Assembly: GCA_033297205.1 (NCBI GenBank)
Contig: MU859116.1
Span: 62,001-126,000 of the forward strand
Direction: 5' to 3'
DNA: 64,000 nt
Origin: Pseudoneurospora amorphoporcata
Taxonomy: Eukaryota; Ascomycota; Sordariomycetes; Sordariales; Sordariaceae
Part shown: one piece after another, positions 22,501-33,878 of the stretch
Layout of the letters: every line of letters starts with the position of its first letter
How positions within the stretch are numbered: the stretch's first letter is position 1
Notes under the pieces: generated by a model
The model's database searches: none
What the model saw: only the letters and a program-made list of their open reading frames with translations
Told to the model about the DNA's origin: nothing
Position numbers and translations under genes: made by a program

Positions 22501-22837
22501 CGCGCGCGAGGGTCAGCAGTTCGAGGAAGCGGTAGCCTTTGTTGAGGGCCGAATTGACCAGGCGCAAGCTGATCTCGGAGCTGTTGCGGCGGAAGCCATT
22601 GCGAATGAGGGCGCGAATGGGGTTTTGCTTTTCGTCTAGAGCGGTAGCGACATCATGAGGGAGAGGGACACGGTAGCCCGCGCGGAGAAGAGCTCTGAAG
22701 AGAGCTTTGCCTGTTTGGTGGACGAGCTTCTGTCAGGACCAGACGGTTCGGTGTAACAATATGGTAGAAATGAAATGGTATGCCTTACAAGCGAAGCGAT
22801 GCCGCGAGTCGCGGCCGGGCTTAATAAAAGCAGGCAT
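19562..22837 (-). CDS. LYR-like N-terminus fused to basic coiled-coil and AT-hook protein
   Basis: Exons 22837-22789 and 22710-19562 (GTAAGG donor, CAG acceptor, phase 1) give 1065 residues. The N-terminus (about 1-110: MPAFIKPGRDSRHRFACK followed by ALFRALLRAGY) resembles the helical LYR/DUF1763-type domain of small fungal mitochondrial proteins. A very Lys/Arg-rich helical segment follows at about 300-400. Then come AT-hooks: KKRGRPRK-type cores near nucleotides 21249-21275, 21171-21200, 21111-21140, 20892-20920 and 20825-20850, with a decayed copy (KTIGVSRD) near 21060, separated by Glu/Pro/Ala linkers. The C-terminal 350 residues have many Trp and charged residues and no domain I know. 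AT-hooks bind the minor groove of AT-rich DNA, so a nuclear role is likely. The acceptor was chosen because the closest upstream alternative puts a stop in frame. Confidence 0.75.
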
Positions 22838-23462
22838 TCATCTGTCGAGCCGCGGGGTTCAGGGCCCTTTCGAAGGTTGATGTGTTCAAGTTTTGATTTT
22901 CTGTCTGGAAATGGATTTTGGGAGAGCTTAGGTATGTATAGGAAGTGGAGACATTGGACCATACAGTGACATAATCGTTTTAAGTGATCTTTTGACACAA
23001 ACGCGTCGCCACGTGCGGCCGTTTGCACTTTCGGCTAAGATGTACAAAGACCATAATCGCATTGGATTCTTTTTGACATGGAGTATTTGCCCGTTATACT
23101 CTCCTATTTGTAGTTATGGCAAGCATTTGGAGTGCGCGGTTCGTTGCGCCCCCGGAGTCTGGAATCCGTTGTCATCCTCCGTACCCATTCGCTAACTGAT
23201 CATGTAGTAACCGTTGTATGTATGCCAAAACCGCCATGTGCGTTCAGCATGTTACGGTCCCGTCAAATGATTTACGTAATTGTCGGGACGGTCGTTCTTG
23301 TAGTAAAGCGTCATAACTTTGGTTTGCAAACGAACTCTCCAATGCTTCCCTAGCTCCCATAACAAAACCCCAAACACCAGAACATGATATGAACATCCGC
23401 CAGAGTGTATTAAAAGACTGTTGCTTCTATCGATAATGTCCGTGACGGTAACCGGTAGATGT
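22838..23462. other. Intergenic spacer
   Basis: A 625-bp spacer that should hold the promoter of the AT-hook gene and the 3' end of the MMS2 gene (both read leftward). I see no repeat, RNA or supported ORF. Confidence 0.5.
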
Positions 23463-24154
23463 TTACTTGTACATGGGGTACTTGGAGCCCTCGGGAGGCT
23501 GCGGGAGCTTCTTGTGCTCTTCCATGTACCTGCAATGCCGCATTGTTAGCGTCCTCCTGGTTTCCGTTATGCATAGTGCTGTTTTGCTATCCAGTTCGAC
23601 ATACTTTCTAATGGCAATAAGGGCAGCCTCAAGGCTCAAGGGGTCCTCTTTCGGGCGAGGGTTTCTCGAAAGCTCGGCCGAGATGCGAGTCCAGTCACGC
23701 AGGATGCCGACGTAGTTGGGATCGACGCGGCCGTCGGTTTGGCTAACACCGGGGAGGTTGATCTGGCTAACGAAGTGGATAACGGGGGGCTCTTTGGGAT
23801 AGTTGGGGCCGCACTCCATCTTGAGTTCGTAGATGCGGTTCTCGTGGTTGCCCTATATAGACCAATGTTAGTCGGGCGCGGCGGCCATGACGACGATGAC
23901 CATGGCGGGAGTATCGTACGTGAGGCGGACCCCAGATGGTACCGGTCCAGTGGGTCATGAGGATATCCTCGGGGTCTTCGAGACCGTAGGAGCAGGCACC
24001 TATATTTGTTATCCAAGCTGATCATCAGTATCGTCGGCCTCTATCAATCAACATGGCGCATCTTGAACGAAAACGCACCTGCGCCCATTCCCTTCTCGCC
24101 CTTCTCCAGCTCAGCGAGGAGCTTAAAGTTGCGGGGCACCTGAGCAACCGCCAT
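23463..24154 (-). CDS. mms2: Ubiquitin-conjugating enzyme variant (UEV), MMS2
   Basis: Four exons (24154-24079, 23999-23920, 23852-23605, 23529-23463) give 156 residues, close to the family length of about 140. Matches to the UEV fold include VPRNFKLLAELEKGEKG at the N-terminus, GTIWGPPH, NHENRIYELK, ECGPNYPKEPP and the C-terminal helices. As in all UEVs the active-site Cys of true E2 enzymes is absent. MMS2 pairs with UBC13 to build Lys63-linked ubiquitin chains, used in error-free post-replication repair with PCNA. Introns follow the GTGCGT, GTACGA and GTATGT donors, with a GCTAACA branch site in the last. The last exon encodes EEHKKLPQPPEGSKYP, typical of fungal members. Confidence 0.93.
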
Positions 24155-25058
24155 TGTTTCGGATGCGTCTGTCTGGCGATGGGGTGATCCGAAAAAGATG
24201 TGTAAAAGAGAAGGAAAGTGGACGTAGATATAGAGACAAGCTCGAGCTCAAGGAAGAATGGCAAAGTGGAATGGAGGCAGAAATGGAAGAGTGATGCAAG
24301 GCGCGCACCGGAATGGATTCCAGGCTGTTGGGCGCGGCCGTGGGGCCCTGTCAATGTGCTGCATCTGTCGCTGTCAGGCCCCAGCAGGACGGTAGTGCGG
24401 GGACTAAATGCTACCAGGGTGGGGTGTAAAGTCGGGCGGTGAGCCATTCTGCCGGGTGTGTCTGAATTGCAATTACCTAATGGCAGGAGCTACCCCCGAG
24501 TTACCTGGTCCGTGTCCTTCCGTCTTTCAGTGGACACCTCAGTGAACACGGAGCTTCAGTGACGGCAACCACTGAAGCCGTCCCGTCCCGGTGTAATCAA
24601 CGGCGCATCCCGTGCTGAGTGTCTTTCTTTCAACGACCTTCACCGTCGTCATGATCGTTTAACATCCGGATGTCCAACTGGAAAGAGGAAAGACGAAAAC
24701 CATTTGGAAATACGTGGATTTTTGAGGGCCCATTACTTGGCCTTTGTTTATTTCGGATTTAATGACCCCCTTCTTTCCGCTATAGCTTCATATCCAACTT
24801 CACGCACAATCATCAACCATCAAGGTCACAAGGTCCAATTGCTTGGGCGTTTGCTGGTCGTCACTATCATCACCACCAATCGGAATAAACATCACCATAT
24901 ATCAGCTTCGATCAATACTTGGGCCTCATCCCGACGACGCGCGTTCACTTCGGACACCAACGCCATCCTGAGCATCAGACAATCTCCTATTCAGTGACCT
25001 AACAACAACCCGGGACTCCGAATGCTGGCAAACTGAATTGTGAGTTCGGAATGCCATC
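24155..25058. promoter_or_regulatory. Divergent promoter region, mms2 / mon2
   Basis: This 904-bp spacer lies between two divergently read genes and must contain both promoters. A short direct repeat of TTCAGTG/CACTGAA-type words near 24530-24570 is the only visible structure. ORFs here are not supported. Confidence 0.5.
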
Positions 25059-28000
25059 ATGACCGCTCAATTAGTGGCATCCGAGCTTGCCAACCTTATC
25101 CAGGAAAGCAAGCGCAAAAACAATGACTTGCGCCAGGTCCGTATCTCTGTTTGTTCCGTTTACAAAGAACCGTTCGTTAACAGTCATGGATCTAGGCCGC
25201 CGAAAAATCTCTGGAGGAGCTCAAGAGTTTAAAAGTGACAACTGAAGCTCAAATATCTGCTGGTGTGTGTTTGTTGTCCCTTTCCTCGCTGGGCTCCATT
25301 ATGCTCAGGGATGAATGTTCAATAGAAGCTTACACTCACTCTCTTAGAACTCTCTCAGCGCTCAAACTTTGTCAACCCCTTTATCATCGCCTGCGGTACC
25401 AAAAATATCAAGTTCACCGGGATTGCCATCGTTTGTCTTCAACGGCTCATTGCATCACGCGCCTTGCCCAGGTTTAAACTGAGCCAAGTCCTTGAGGCAT
25501 TGCAACAGGCCACGTCAGCTGGATTAGATGTCCAACTCAAGATCCTCCAAGCTCTTCCATCTTTACTCTCCAACTACGCAGCCGAGGTCAAGGGCGAGCT
25601 TTTGGTTACCGCCCTTAACATATGCTTCATTTTGCAGTCTAGTAAAAATGCTATTGTCAACAATGCCTCGGCTGCAACCCTCCAGCAGCTGGTAGTGTCG
25701 GTCTTTGACAAGGTCGTAGCTGAAGATGGTAAGTTGATCTTCCATATCAAAGAAAAAGCTAACGAGTATTGTGATTCTAACGACTATTCAAAAGGCGCTT
25801 GGGGCGATGTTGAATATGTTGGGGAGGCACCCACCCAGGATGGGCCAGTACCAGTCCAGGCTGCGGCCATGGATGCCTACAGGGTATTTACTTTCCCCTT
25901 TTCCCTGCACGGGCCATCCATCACATGCTGATCAAACAGGTATTCAACGATATCTGCCTTTTAACAGAGAATCAACGACCCGAGTACCTCCGGTTCTCCG
26001 GCATGCCTCAGACGTTCGGTCTTGAACTCATAGAATCAGTCTTGACCAACCATGCTGCCATTTTCACCACTCACCCAGAGCAGGCCGACATCCTGCGCAC
26101 TCGGGTTATGCCCTTCATCATTAGTGCTCTGCGCGGTAAACCCAACTTTGCAACCAGTGTCCGTCTCGTCCGCATTTTGTTCACTTTACTCCGCCGTCAT
26201 CTCACTGTTCTCCCTTCGGAGAGTGGAGATGCCCTCGACATTCTTACCCAGCTGTTGGACCAGGACACTGCACTGTGGAAGAGGTCTCTTTGTATGGAGG
26301 TTTTCAGAGGTATCTTTGCTGACCATGCCCTGCTTCGGCGCATCTTCATGCTTTACGATGCCAAAGAGGGCGAGAAGAACATTCTCAAAAACCTGACGGC
26401 TACCTTTGTGCGTGTCAGCACCGAGAAGCCGACTGTGATCGGTCTCGGGCTGCAATCCACGTTACCGGTCGCCAACCCATATTCGAACGCTGTGGCTTCT
26501 ACCGACCAGGCCATGCTAGAGGCCAGTGGTGTTACAGGCATTATATCCGGTTCGGTCAGCTCAGATGGCCATAACACGGGCATCAGCACTCACTGGAGCA
26601 CCATGCGCTCTCCCTGCATAGACCAGCTTGATAAGACGGATCCTCCAAGCATTCCAGAGTCATATGTGTATAGCCTAACCTTGGCCTGCATCACTTCCTT
26701 GTCAGAAGGTCTGGCAAAGTTCATACTTCCTCTTACCGTGCCTAGTGAGGGACGAAGGAAGAAGAGTGCGAAGCCAGAGGGCGGACGAGACTCACCTGCT
26801 CTGACCGCCGATGAGCGGCCCAGTACACCCAGTGAAGGGTTGAAAAATCGGGAGAGATCAACCTCTTTCAAGCGGAACCCACTTCCAGTCAACCCGTTGA
26901 CACTGGAGACTCACCCTTTGTACCCAGAGATCAAGGTCTGCGCGGCTTTCATCGATGAATGCTGGCCGGCGATTCTTGCCACGTGTTCTACGTTCCTCTA
27001 CTCTGCGCTCGACTCAGAGTACTATCATGGCCTGGTTAGGGCCTTTCAGAAGTTTACTCATGTGGCCGGATTGCTCCAGCTCACTACTCCGCGTGACGCC
27101 TTTCTTACCACGCTTGGCAAAGCGGCTGTACCGCCAAATGTCTTCACAGCTTGCCTCAATTCCACCTCCTCCAGGAGGGACACTCCAGCATCAGCAACTT
27201 CGGAGTCGGGTAGCGGTCTGTTCAGCAACGCCCGCGGTTTGCTTACAACCGAAAGTGCCTCGGCCCAGGCAGCTGAAAAGCAAAGGCAACATTCGATGGA
27301 CATATCTCCTGGTACACTCAACACTCGGAACTTATTGTGTCTTCGGGCCCTTCTGAACCTTGGCATTGCTCTAGGCCCTACTTTGTCTTCAACTTGGAGA
27401 ATTCTCCTGGAGACATTGCAGCAAGCAGACTTTGTCTTGTTTACCTCGGGCAAGGCCGCAGGAAGAACACCGCTGGCGGCCAAGGGCCCAGATCTCCAAG
27501 CGGAGCAGGAAGCCGGCGTACTTCTGTCGAATTTCAACACCGAGATTCGAGCAGTAGAGACTGCTGCTTCCCGGCTTGTTGAGAGCACAGTTGACTTTCC
27601 CAATCCTGCCTTCGTGGAAATTGTAGAGGCAGTATGCGCTCTTCTCGTCAAGCATGTCGAGACTCCTTCCGAGTCCGCGGGGCAGTCGCAACCATCACCT
27701 CCCCAGGGACCCCTCCGTACCCCCGCTTTTTCGCACAAGAGGGTCCTCAGTATCACGACTTCTCCGGGGGCAGGTGCCAACCAGGAAGATCAGTTTGCTC
27801 TGGCCAAGCTGGGAGATCTCGCTTCCATCAACATGGAGCGGTTGCTCTCATATGCTCCGGAAGCATCGGGCTGGACGCCGTTGATTACCGAGTTGATCAA
27901 GACACTTAGTTCATCGACTAATACTTCTCCAGTCAGAGCGCGCGCCGCGGAGACGCTTGTGCGTATTCTTCTGGAAGCTGCCGGATCTGTTGCAACTCAG

Positions 28001-30684
28001 CAAGAAGACATTCGTGGTCCCATTCAGATCCGTATTCTCGAAGCATTCCACAACTCGCTATCATCCCTTCAGACCGAAGGGCGGGAGGTGTCCCTCAGCA
28101 ACCACGCTACCGACATGGATATTCACCGTATCGTACTCGAAGGCCTCAAAGGCTTGTTAGAGAACTGCGGCGAGAGTCTTGTTCAAGGATGGGACACCAT
28201 TTTTGCCATTATCGATACGATATTTGTCAAAGAAGACCTGCCCCAAGATGCTCCATCTACCACAACAACCCGACTGATGACGCGCTCAGTCAAGCTAATC
28301 AGGCCCTCTTTCGCTTCATTGCAGCTAATATGCTCCGACTTCTTACCATCACTACCCAACCTTTGCTTTCTCAACCTCATTGACACACTTTACAAATTTT
28401 GTACTCAAGACGAAGACCTCAATGTCGCGTTAACTGTAAGTCACCCGTCCCCATCCCAAATATGGCAAAGCTAACATCAGCCAGACTGTGACCTTCTTCT
28501 GGGCCATTTCAGACTTTCTTTCTAGCGAGAGCAAGACTATGTCTCTCACCCAGGACATGGTCAACGATTCGGGTGATGAGGCGCTTCTCAAGCTGGCTGC
28601 GGATCCATCCCATCAAGATTCTGGCGGGGCGTTGTGGATGCTGCTTCTCCTGAGACTCACTTCAGTTGCTACAGACCAGAGACTAGAGCTGAGAAACAGT
28701 GAGTGTCATGACGTCCTTCGTGTTGTGAGACTCGCTAACAACATCCCCAGGTGCCATCCAAACCCTGCTCCGGATTATTTCCGCTTATGGGGATAGCCTG
28801 AGCCCTGAGGCGTGGTTGATCTGCATCAGATCCGTGATTCTGAGGCTTCTCGCGTCGATGGAGGACGAGCTTCGGGCAGTTCATAAGTCTCCAGCTAAAG
28901 CGAACGACAGAGAGGGCTGGACAGACACTGCCAACGTTGTCATCCGGGGTGTTTCTGGCTTGTTTGCCTCCTACCTCCAGGTACTTCTGGGCCACAAGGA
29001 CTTCGCCACTACCTGGCAGCAGCTTCTAGGGCATTTTGCGAATATGCTGGATGTCCAGATACTCGATATCAATGCCTCCGTCTACAGCGCTGTTCGCGAA
29101 ATCTTGAGGAGCTGTGCTGAGCATGTAAAGCCAAGACTCGGCAAGGCCAGCTTGGACCTGACGTGGGATCTCTGGTCCAGAGGAGTTCCAGTTCCGGAAG
29201 ATGGAAAGGACGACAAGTTATCGGACAACCAAAAGTGCCTCTTGGTCTGGGTTGAAGCATTGCTGGAACTCTATGGCCTCATCAAAGATGATTTTGGCGT
29301 TGAGAGGATCCGGCGGATGCTCACCCTGCTTAGGGACGCCATGCAACACGCCACTCCCGGAGCGTACGCCAGCGACACCGAGTATGTCACGCCGTTGCAA
29401 GGCCGTATCCTCCAGGTATTCTGCACAGTCCAGACAGACGTGCCGGGCGTCCCATCTGCCATGATCACCCAGATAGCTGAGTTTGTCTCGCTCGCCTTTG
29501 CCCAGGAGAACCCCGACAAACCGGCGTCAGAAAAGCGCACATATGTTGCCATGTCAAAAGAGAGCATGTCTATCTTGCAATCCCTCGTCATCAAGCACGC
29601 AGCCGAGACTGACATTTACGAAACCGGAGCGTTCGCCACGGCGCTCGCAGCTCTAGCCAAGCCCATCATCCTCAAGTACAAGTTCAGGATCGTCACCAAG
29701 TCATCCCAGCCATGGAGGGAGGCAACCATGGCAGTGCTAGCCGTGCTTGCGGCAACACTCCCGCACATCCGCGCGATAGATAAGGCCCGATCGACCGTCC
29801 AGGAGATATGGCAGATCATCGTATCCATCGCCAACGGGATCATCAGCGCCGACTGCTCCATTGCGCCCACCGGCACGGACATCATGGACGACCAGAAGTT
29901 CGACATCTCTTCGTTTCACAAGCTGAGAGAGCTCATCATCCCGGCTCTCGGCGCCGAGGTTATTCTAGATAAGACCAGGAAAGCCTACGCCGAGGGTCTC
30001 TTCCGAACATCCATCATCCACGCTCCCGCGCCAGCTGAGGCTTTGATCATCTACGGCTCTGAGGACCATGACCACGACAACACTGATGGGACCAGTAACG
30101 GCATCGACGCCGTAGTAGACCTCGACCTCCTCTCCAAACAACGACGCGGCCGCACTATCGACCCCCCGCCCACCCAGCGCAGCGCCATGGCGCAAGTCTG
30201 TCTTGACGAACTTTTTGCTCTGGTCGCTATCCACGAGGAGGAAAACGACCAAACCACTCCCAAACCCACTTCCTCCCCCTCCCCCTCCCCCTCCCCCACC
30301 CAAACTCACAATACCACCCACGACTCAACCCACCCCCTCCACGTGCACCTCTCCCTGACCGCCGCCCCCTACTTAATCCTCCGCTGTGCTCTCTCCATCA
30401 GGTCTTACGTCGCCGACCAACCTTTACGGGGGCGTATGCCGCAACCTCTATCCCAGCGGAAAGAACTGTACCGTATCCTTCGGGGACTGGTAGACTTGAG
30501 GTCCGAGCCGGACGCGATTCCGGATACGCCGAATGTGGATAGCGAGACAAAGAAGCATTTGCTGAGACTTTATCCGTTGCTGGTCAGCATGGTGAAAGTG
30601 GCGGGGACGTGTGGGGATGATAGGGTTTTGGGGATGGTGGGGGAGGCGTTGGATGTTGTGGGTGGGGAGTTGGGGTGTAAGTAG
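25059..30684 (+). CDS. mon2: MON2 homologue, endosome/trans-Golgi peripheral membrane protein
   Basis: Seven exons (25059-25136, 25196-25262, 25348-25728, 25795-25883, 25940-28435, 28485-28698, 28751-30684) join in frame to 1752 residues, similar in size to yeast MON2. The N-terminus (LVASELANLIQESKRKNNDLRQAAEKSLEELK, split by an intron) and the following helical repeats match the DCB domain; EAIVCLQ-like and FNDICLLTENQRPEYLR segments match the HUS region shared with large Arf-GEFs, but there is no Sec7 domain, as in MON2. The protein is a scaffold acting with Dop1 and Neo1-type flippases in endosome-to-Golgi traffic. A Pro/Ser repeat lies near the C-terminus (about residue 1610). Intron 3 is 66 nt, free of stops and in frame, so retention would keep the reading frame. 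Confidence 0.9.
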
Positions 30685-31491
30685 TGATTAGTGGGTAGGG
30701 AGGTAGTGGAAGTTGAAGAGGGGGGGATCGTAGGTTGTGGGTTGTGGGGTCGTGAGGTTTGAGTTGTGCGGTGTGGTGAAGAGGAAAGGGGCGAGCGAAG
30801 GAAATGAAGAAAGAAGATGGAAAAGAGGGAGAGTAGAAGGAGTGTGAATAAAAGAGGGAGAAGATGGGTATAGAGGAGATAGGTAAGGGAAAAGAGTTGG
30901 ATGAGGACACGAGATAGACGGAGTGCTAATTGTCCTTGAATGGGATTTTTTTCTAGCCCATCACAAAAGTTGTTGGTAATGAGAACCTAGAAACGTTGTA
31001 GATGGGTTTACGCACAGGTACCATAGTTTAGTAGAGCGAGATAGTTTCCATCAAGTTTCGTTAGCCTTTTCAACCCCTTTTCCAACCCTCCCTTTTCACG
31101 AATATTAGCATGAGTTCGACAAGCAAGCTTCGTGATCAACATATTCAGTTTGTCCATTGCTAACGCCATGCATGCTATGGTTCATATCGCGCCTTGCTCT
31201 TCTTCTTCTTCTAATACGCACAAATGTTATGTTTTGTGTTCTTCTTCTTCCAGCCTCTTTTTCTTCAACCAGCACACAGGGGAAAGAGAGGAGGGAGGGG
31301 TGAGTAATGACACAACTACAAAGAGGGTTCAGAGAACAGAAGAGAACCTTTGAGACTTCCCTCTTCTTTTGGCCTTCAACTCGGCTCGGCTAATATCAGC
31401 CCAACCAGTAAATATTTGGTTCATGCCTCGGCCACTGAGTTTCCTCTTCTTGCTTCTTCTGTGCATCCTTCATCTTCTCGCTGCCGCGGGT
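30685..31491. other. Convergent intergenic spacer
   Basis: This spacer lies between the 3' ends of mon2 and the stomatin-like gene. Its left half is strongly purine-rich (GGGAGGT, GAAGAGG) on the plus strand and its right half contains TTCTTC repeats. ORFs across it follow these biased tracts and are not supported. Confidence 0.5.
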
Positions 31492-32849
31492 CTAGCGCTG
31501 CTCGGTAGCCTGATCGAACCCCTTGACGATATCATCCACCGGCGACTCCTTGACAGAAGCTCCCGCGGGGAGAGCCTTCTGCTGCTGCTGCTGCTGCTCG
31601 CCCTGCTGCTCACCCTGCTGGACAAGCTGCTTCGCCATAGCCTTGGCCTGCGCATCCCCTACCTTACCATACACACTCAGGGCAGTAGCAATCATGCCGC
31701 CGATATCGCCCACATTCCCCGGCACCACCACAGCGGTGCCCTCCTTGGCCAGCTTGCCAAACGCATCCACATACTTCTCCGCCACGCTGAGGGATACCGC
31801 ATTCTGCGCCGCTCCCTGTCCGTCACTAATCGCCCTAGCGACAGCCTCAATCCCGCCCGCCGTCGCCACGGCCTTGAGGCGAATTGCCTCGGCCTCACCG
31901 CTGGCGCGGTTAATCTGCTCGGCCTTCATGGCCTCAGACGCCAAGATGACGGATTGCTTCTTACCCTCGGCAATGTTGATGGCTGACTGGCGCTGACCCT
32001 CGGACTCGAGAATCTCGGCACGCTTGGAACGTTCGGCGGTGACTTGGCGGTGCATGGCTTCTACGACGGGCTTGGGCGCGTGGATGTCACGGATCTCGTA
32101 GCGGAGGCAGGTCACGCCCCAGGCTTGGGCGGCTTCGTTGATGGCGGCCGTGATGTTGATGTTGAGGGCGGCGCGCTCTTTGAGCACGTGGTCGAGGGTT
32201 AGTTGGCCGATCTCGGAGCGCATGGTTGTTTGGGCGAGTTGGGAGATGGCGTAATCGGCGTCTTCGACGCCGTAGCTGTTTTGAGAGACGGGGTTAGTTT
32301 GGTTGGGACAGAGGAAGAAGGGGGGGGGGGGGGGGGGTGCAGGACGTACCTCGCCTTGTAAGCATCAAACACCCTCGTGTACAATACACCGTCGAGCTCG
32401 AGCGTGACGTTGTCGGCCGTAATGGCGCTCTGGCTGGGGATCTCCATGGCGTTTTCCTTGAGCGACTTGACGTAGGCGATGCGGTCGATGAACGGGATCA
32501 GGATGGCCAGACCGGGCTGCAGAATTCTATTGAACTTGCCCATGCGTTCGACGATCCAAGCTGTCTGCTGAGGCACGAAGCGGATGATGGTGTTGGCCGG
32601 TAGCGAGGGCTTCTGGAAGTAGGTGGGGATGCCGCTACCACCACCGAAGCCGCCCGAGGGGATGGCATTATTGCCGGTGGTATGGAAGTTGGATGCTGAG
32701 CTTGGTGCCGTCGAGGCAGGTGAAGCTGTTGGGCGACGGGAGGACGACAAGGTAGAGAGGGATCGCGCCGAGGTGGAGGAGACGAGTCTTTGCTGGTGTC
32801 GCGCGAGGGGCGCAAGGGCCCTTTGTGTTGTTGCTGCTGTCATGGCCAT
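31492..32849 (-). CDS. Mitochondrial stomatin-like protein 2 (SPFH/band 7)
   Basis: Exons 32849-32350 and 32275-31492 (GTACGT donor, phase 2) give 427 residues. The first 75 residues are Arg/Ser/Ala-rich and acidic-poor, a mitochondrial targeting sequence. The SPFH domain follows: NTIIRFVPQQTAWIVERMGKF, ILQPGLAILIPFIDRI, DNVTLELDGVLYTRV, SYGVEDADYAISQLAQTTMRSEIG, LTLDHVLKERAALN. A helical region with repeated Ala/Glu segments (SEAMKAEQINRASGEAEA) comes next, then a Gln-rich run (QQGEQQQQQQ). SLP2 forms ring-like scaffolds on the inner membrane that bind cardiolipin and prohibitin and steady respiratory-chain assemblies. The start is at the first Met of MAMTAATT; upstream sequence in frame has no homology. 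Its single intron carries an 18-C tract. Confidence 0.93.
32320..32337. repeat. 18-bp poly-G (poly-C on the sense strand) in an intron
   Basis: An uninterrupted run of 18 guanines on the plus strand lies within the only intron of the stomatin-like gene, close to the donor site. Such runs are rare and length-unstable, so the true length may differ from the assembly. Confidence 0.9.
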
Positions 32850-33878
32850 GGCTTTGTATGTGTGTGGGGGTGTCGACCACAAGCAATCGCCGGTTGCTGT
32901 CGTCGGGTTCGGTGTTGTGGGTTTGTTGGTGTTTGGGAGTTGAACTGGCCGTTGGAGGCTCTTGTGAAGCTCCAGTGTGTGCGGGCAGCAGCCAGCAGGT
33001 ACGGGGGTACCTACGTCAGAAAGCGGATTGCCTGAAGGAGCTTGGAGCATGGGACCCACTTAAGCTACCGACGAAATGTAGCTAGGCCAATCAGAAGCTC
33101 TAAGGCCTTGTGCAAGCTGACAGCCCCACATCTTTAGGCTTATGAGGCTTGCATAGACTTGTGCCGAACTTTGTTGGCGCGCTTTGCGTTTATTACACGG
33201 TAAACGTTAAACTGAACATCACACCATGAACCACCATTCCTCCAATGCTACTCAGCATCAATTCTACATCATGTTACTCTTCTCTTTGTGCCTCAACTTT
33301 GCCCGAGGCGCAGACAGAAACAGACAGCAGATCAACAATTAATCATTATGCTGTGCGAAACGACCGATTCAGTCAAGCAATCCCCCTCCCGGGCTAATTA
33401 CAGTGGCGTATGGCTGGATCTTTGCGGTACGTCTCACAAGTAGCACAAGCAGTCTCATCGATGAACTCGGATCCTTTAGACCTAGGCCTGGACACGACAA
33501 CCTATGTACGCAGGGGCACGACGGCGACATTTGAGGGCTTCAAGCTTCCGACTTAACATAGCAATCATACTCTCCAGCTCACGATAACAGCCTAGTGTGA
33601 CAAAAGATAGGCTTCCAGCTCTTCTCCGACACACCACATGCCCAACATGACCCTTCCGATAGGAAACCCTCTCGTTATCCCAAAGCAGCCAACTCCGAGG
33701 CTCGATACTGCCAGTATCATGACTATGGGTGTAACCATCACCCGGCACTTGATATATAGGGCTCTGTTCTCTATACTATGCTGGCATCGTCCTGGCCCTT
33801 TGCCTGGAACAAAATTCCCCAGTCTCACCTCATCTTCTTTTCTGGACGTTTTGCTGCTCTTGATACACATGTATCATA
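32850..33878. promoter_or_regulatory. Divergent promoter region
   Basis: This 1.03-kb spacer separates the stomatin-like gene from the multi-pass membrane protein gene. It should hold both promoters. I see no ordered repeat; ORFs are short and antisense to each other. Confidence 0.5.

Noticed and set aside
22711..22735. Earlier acceptor (GACAG) for the AT-hook gene
   Set aside because: It would create TAA directly at the junction with the MPAFIKP exon; the CAAACAG acceptor keeps the frame and the conserved order RFACKALFRALLR.
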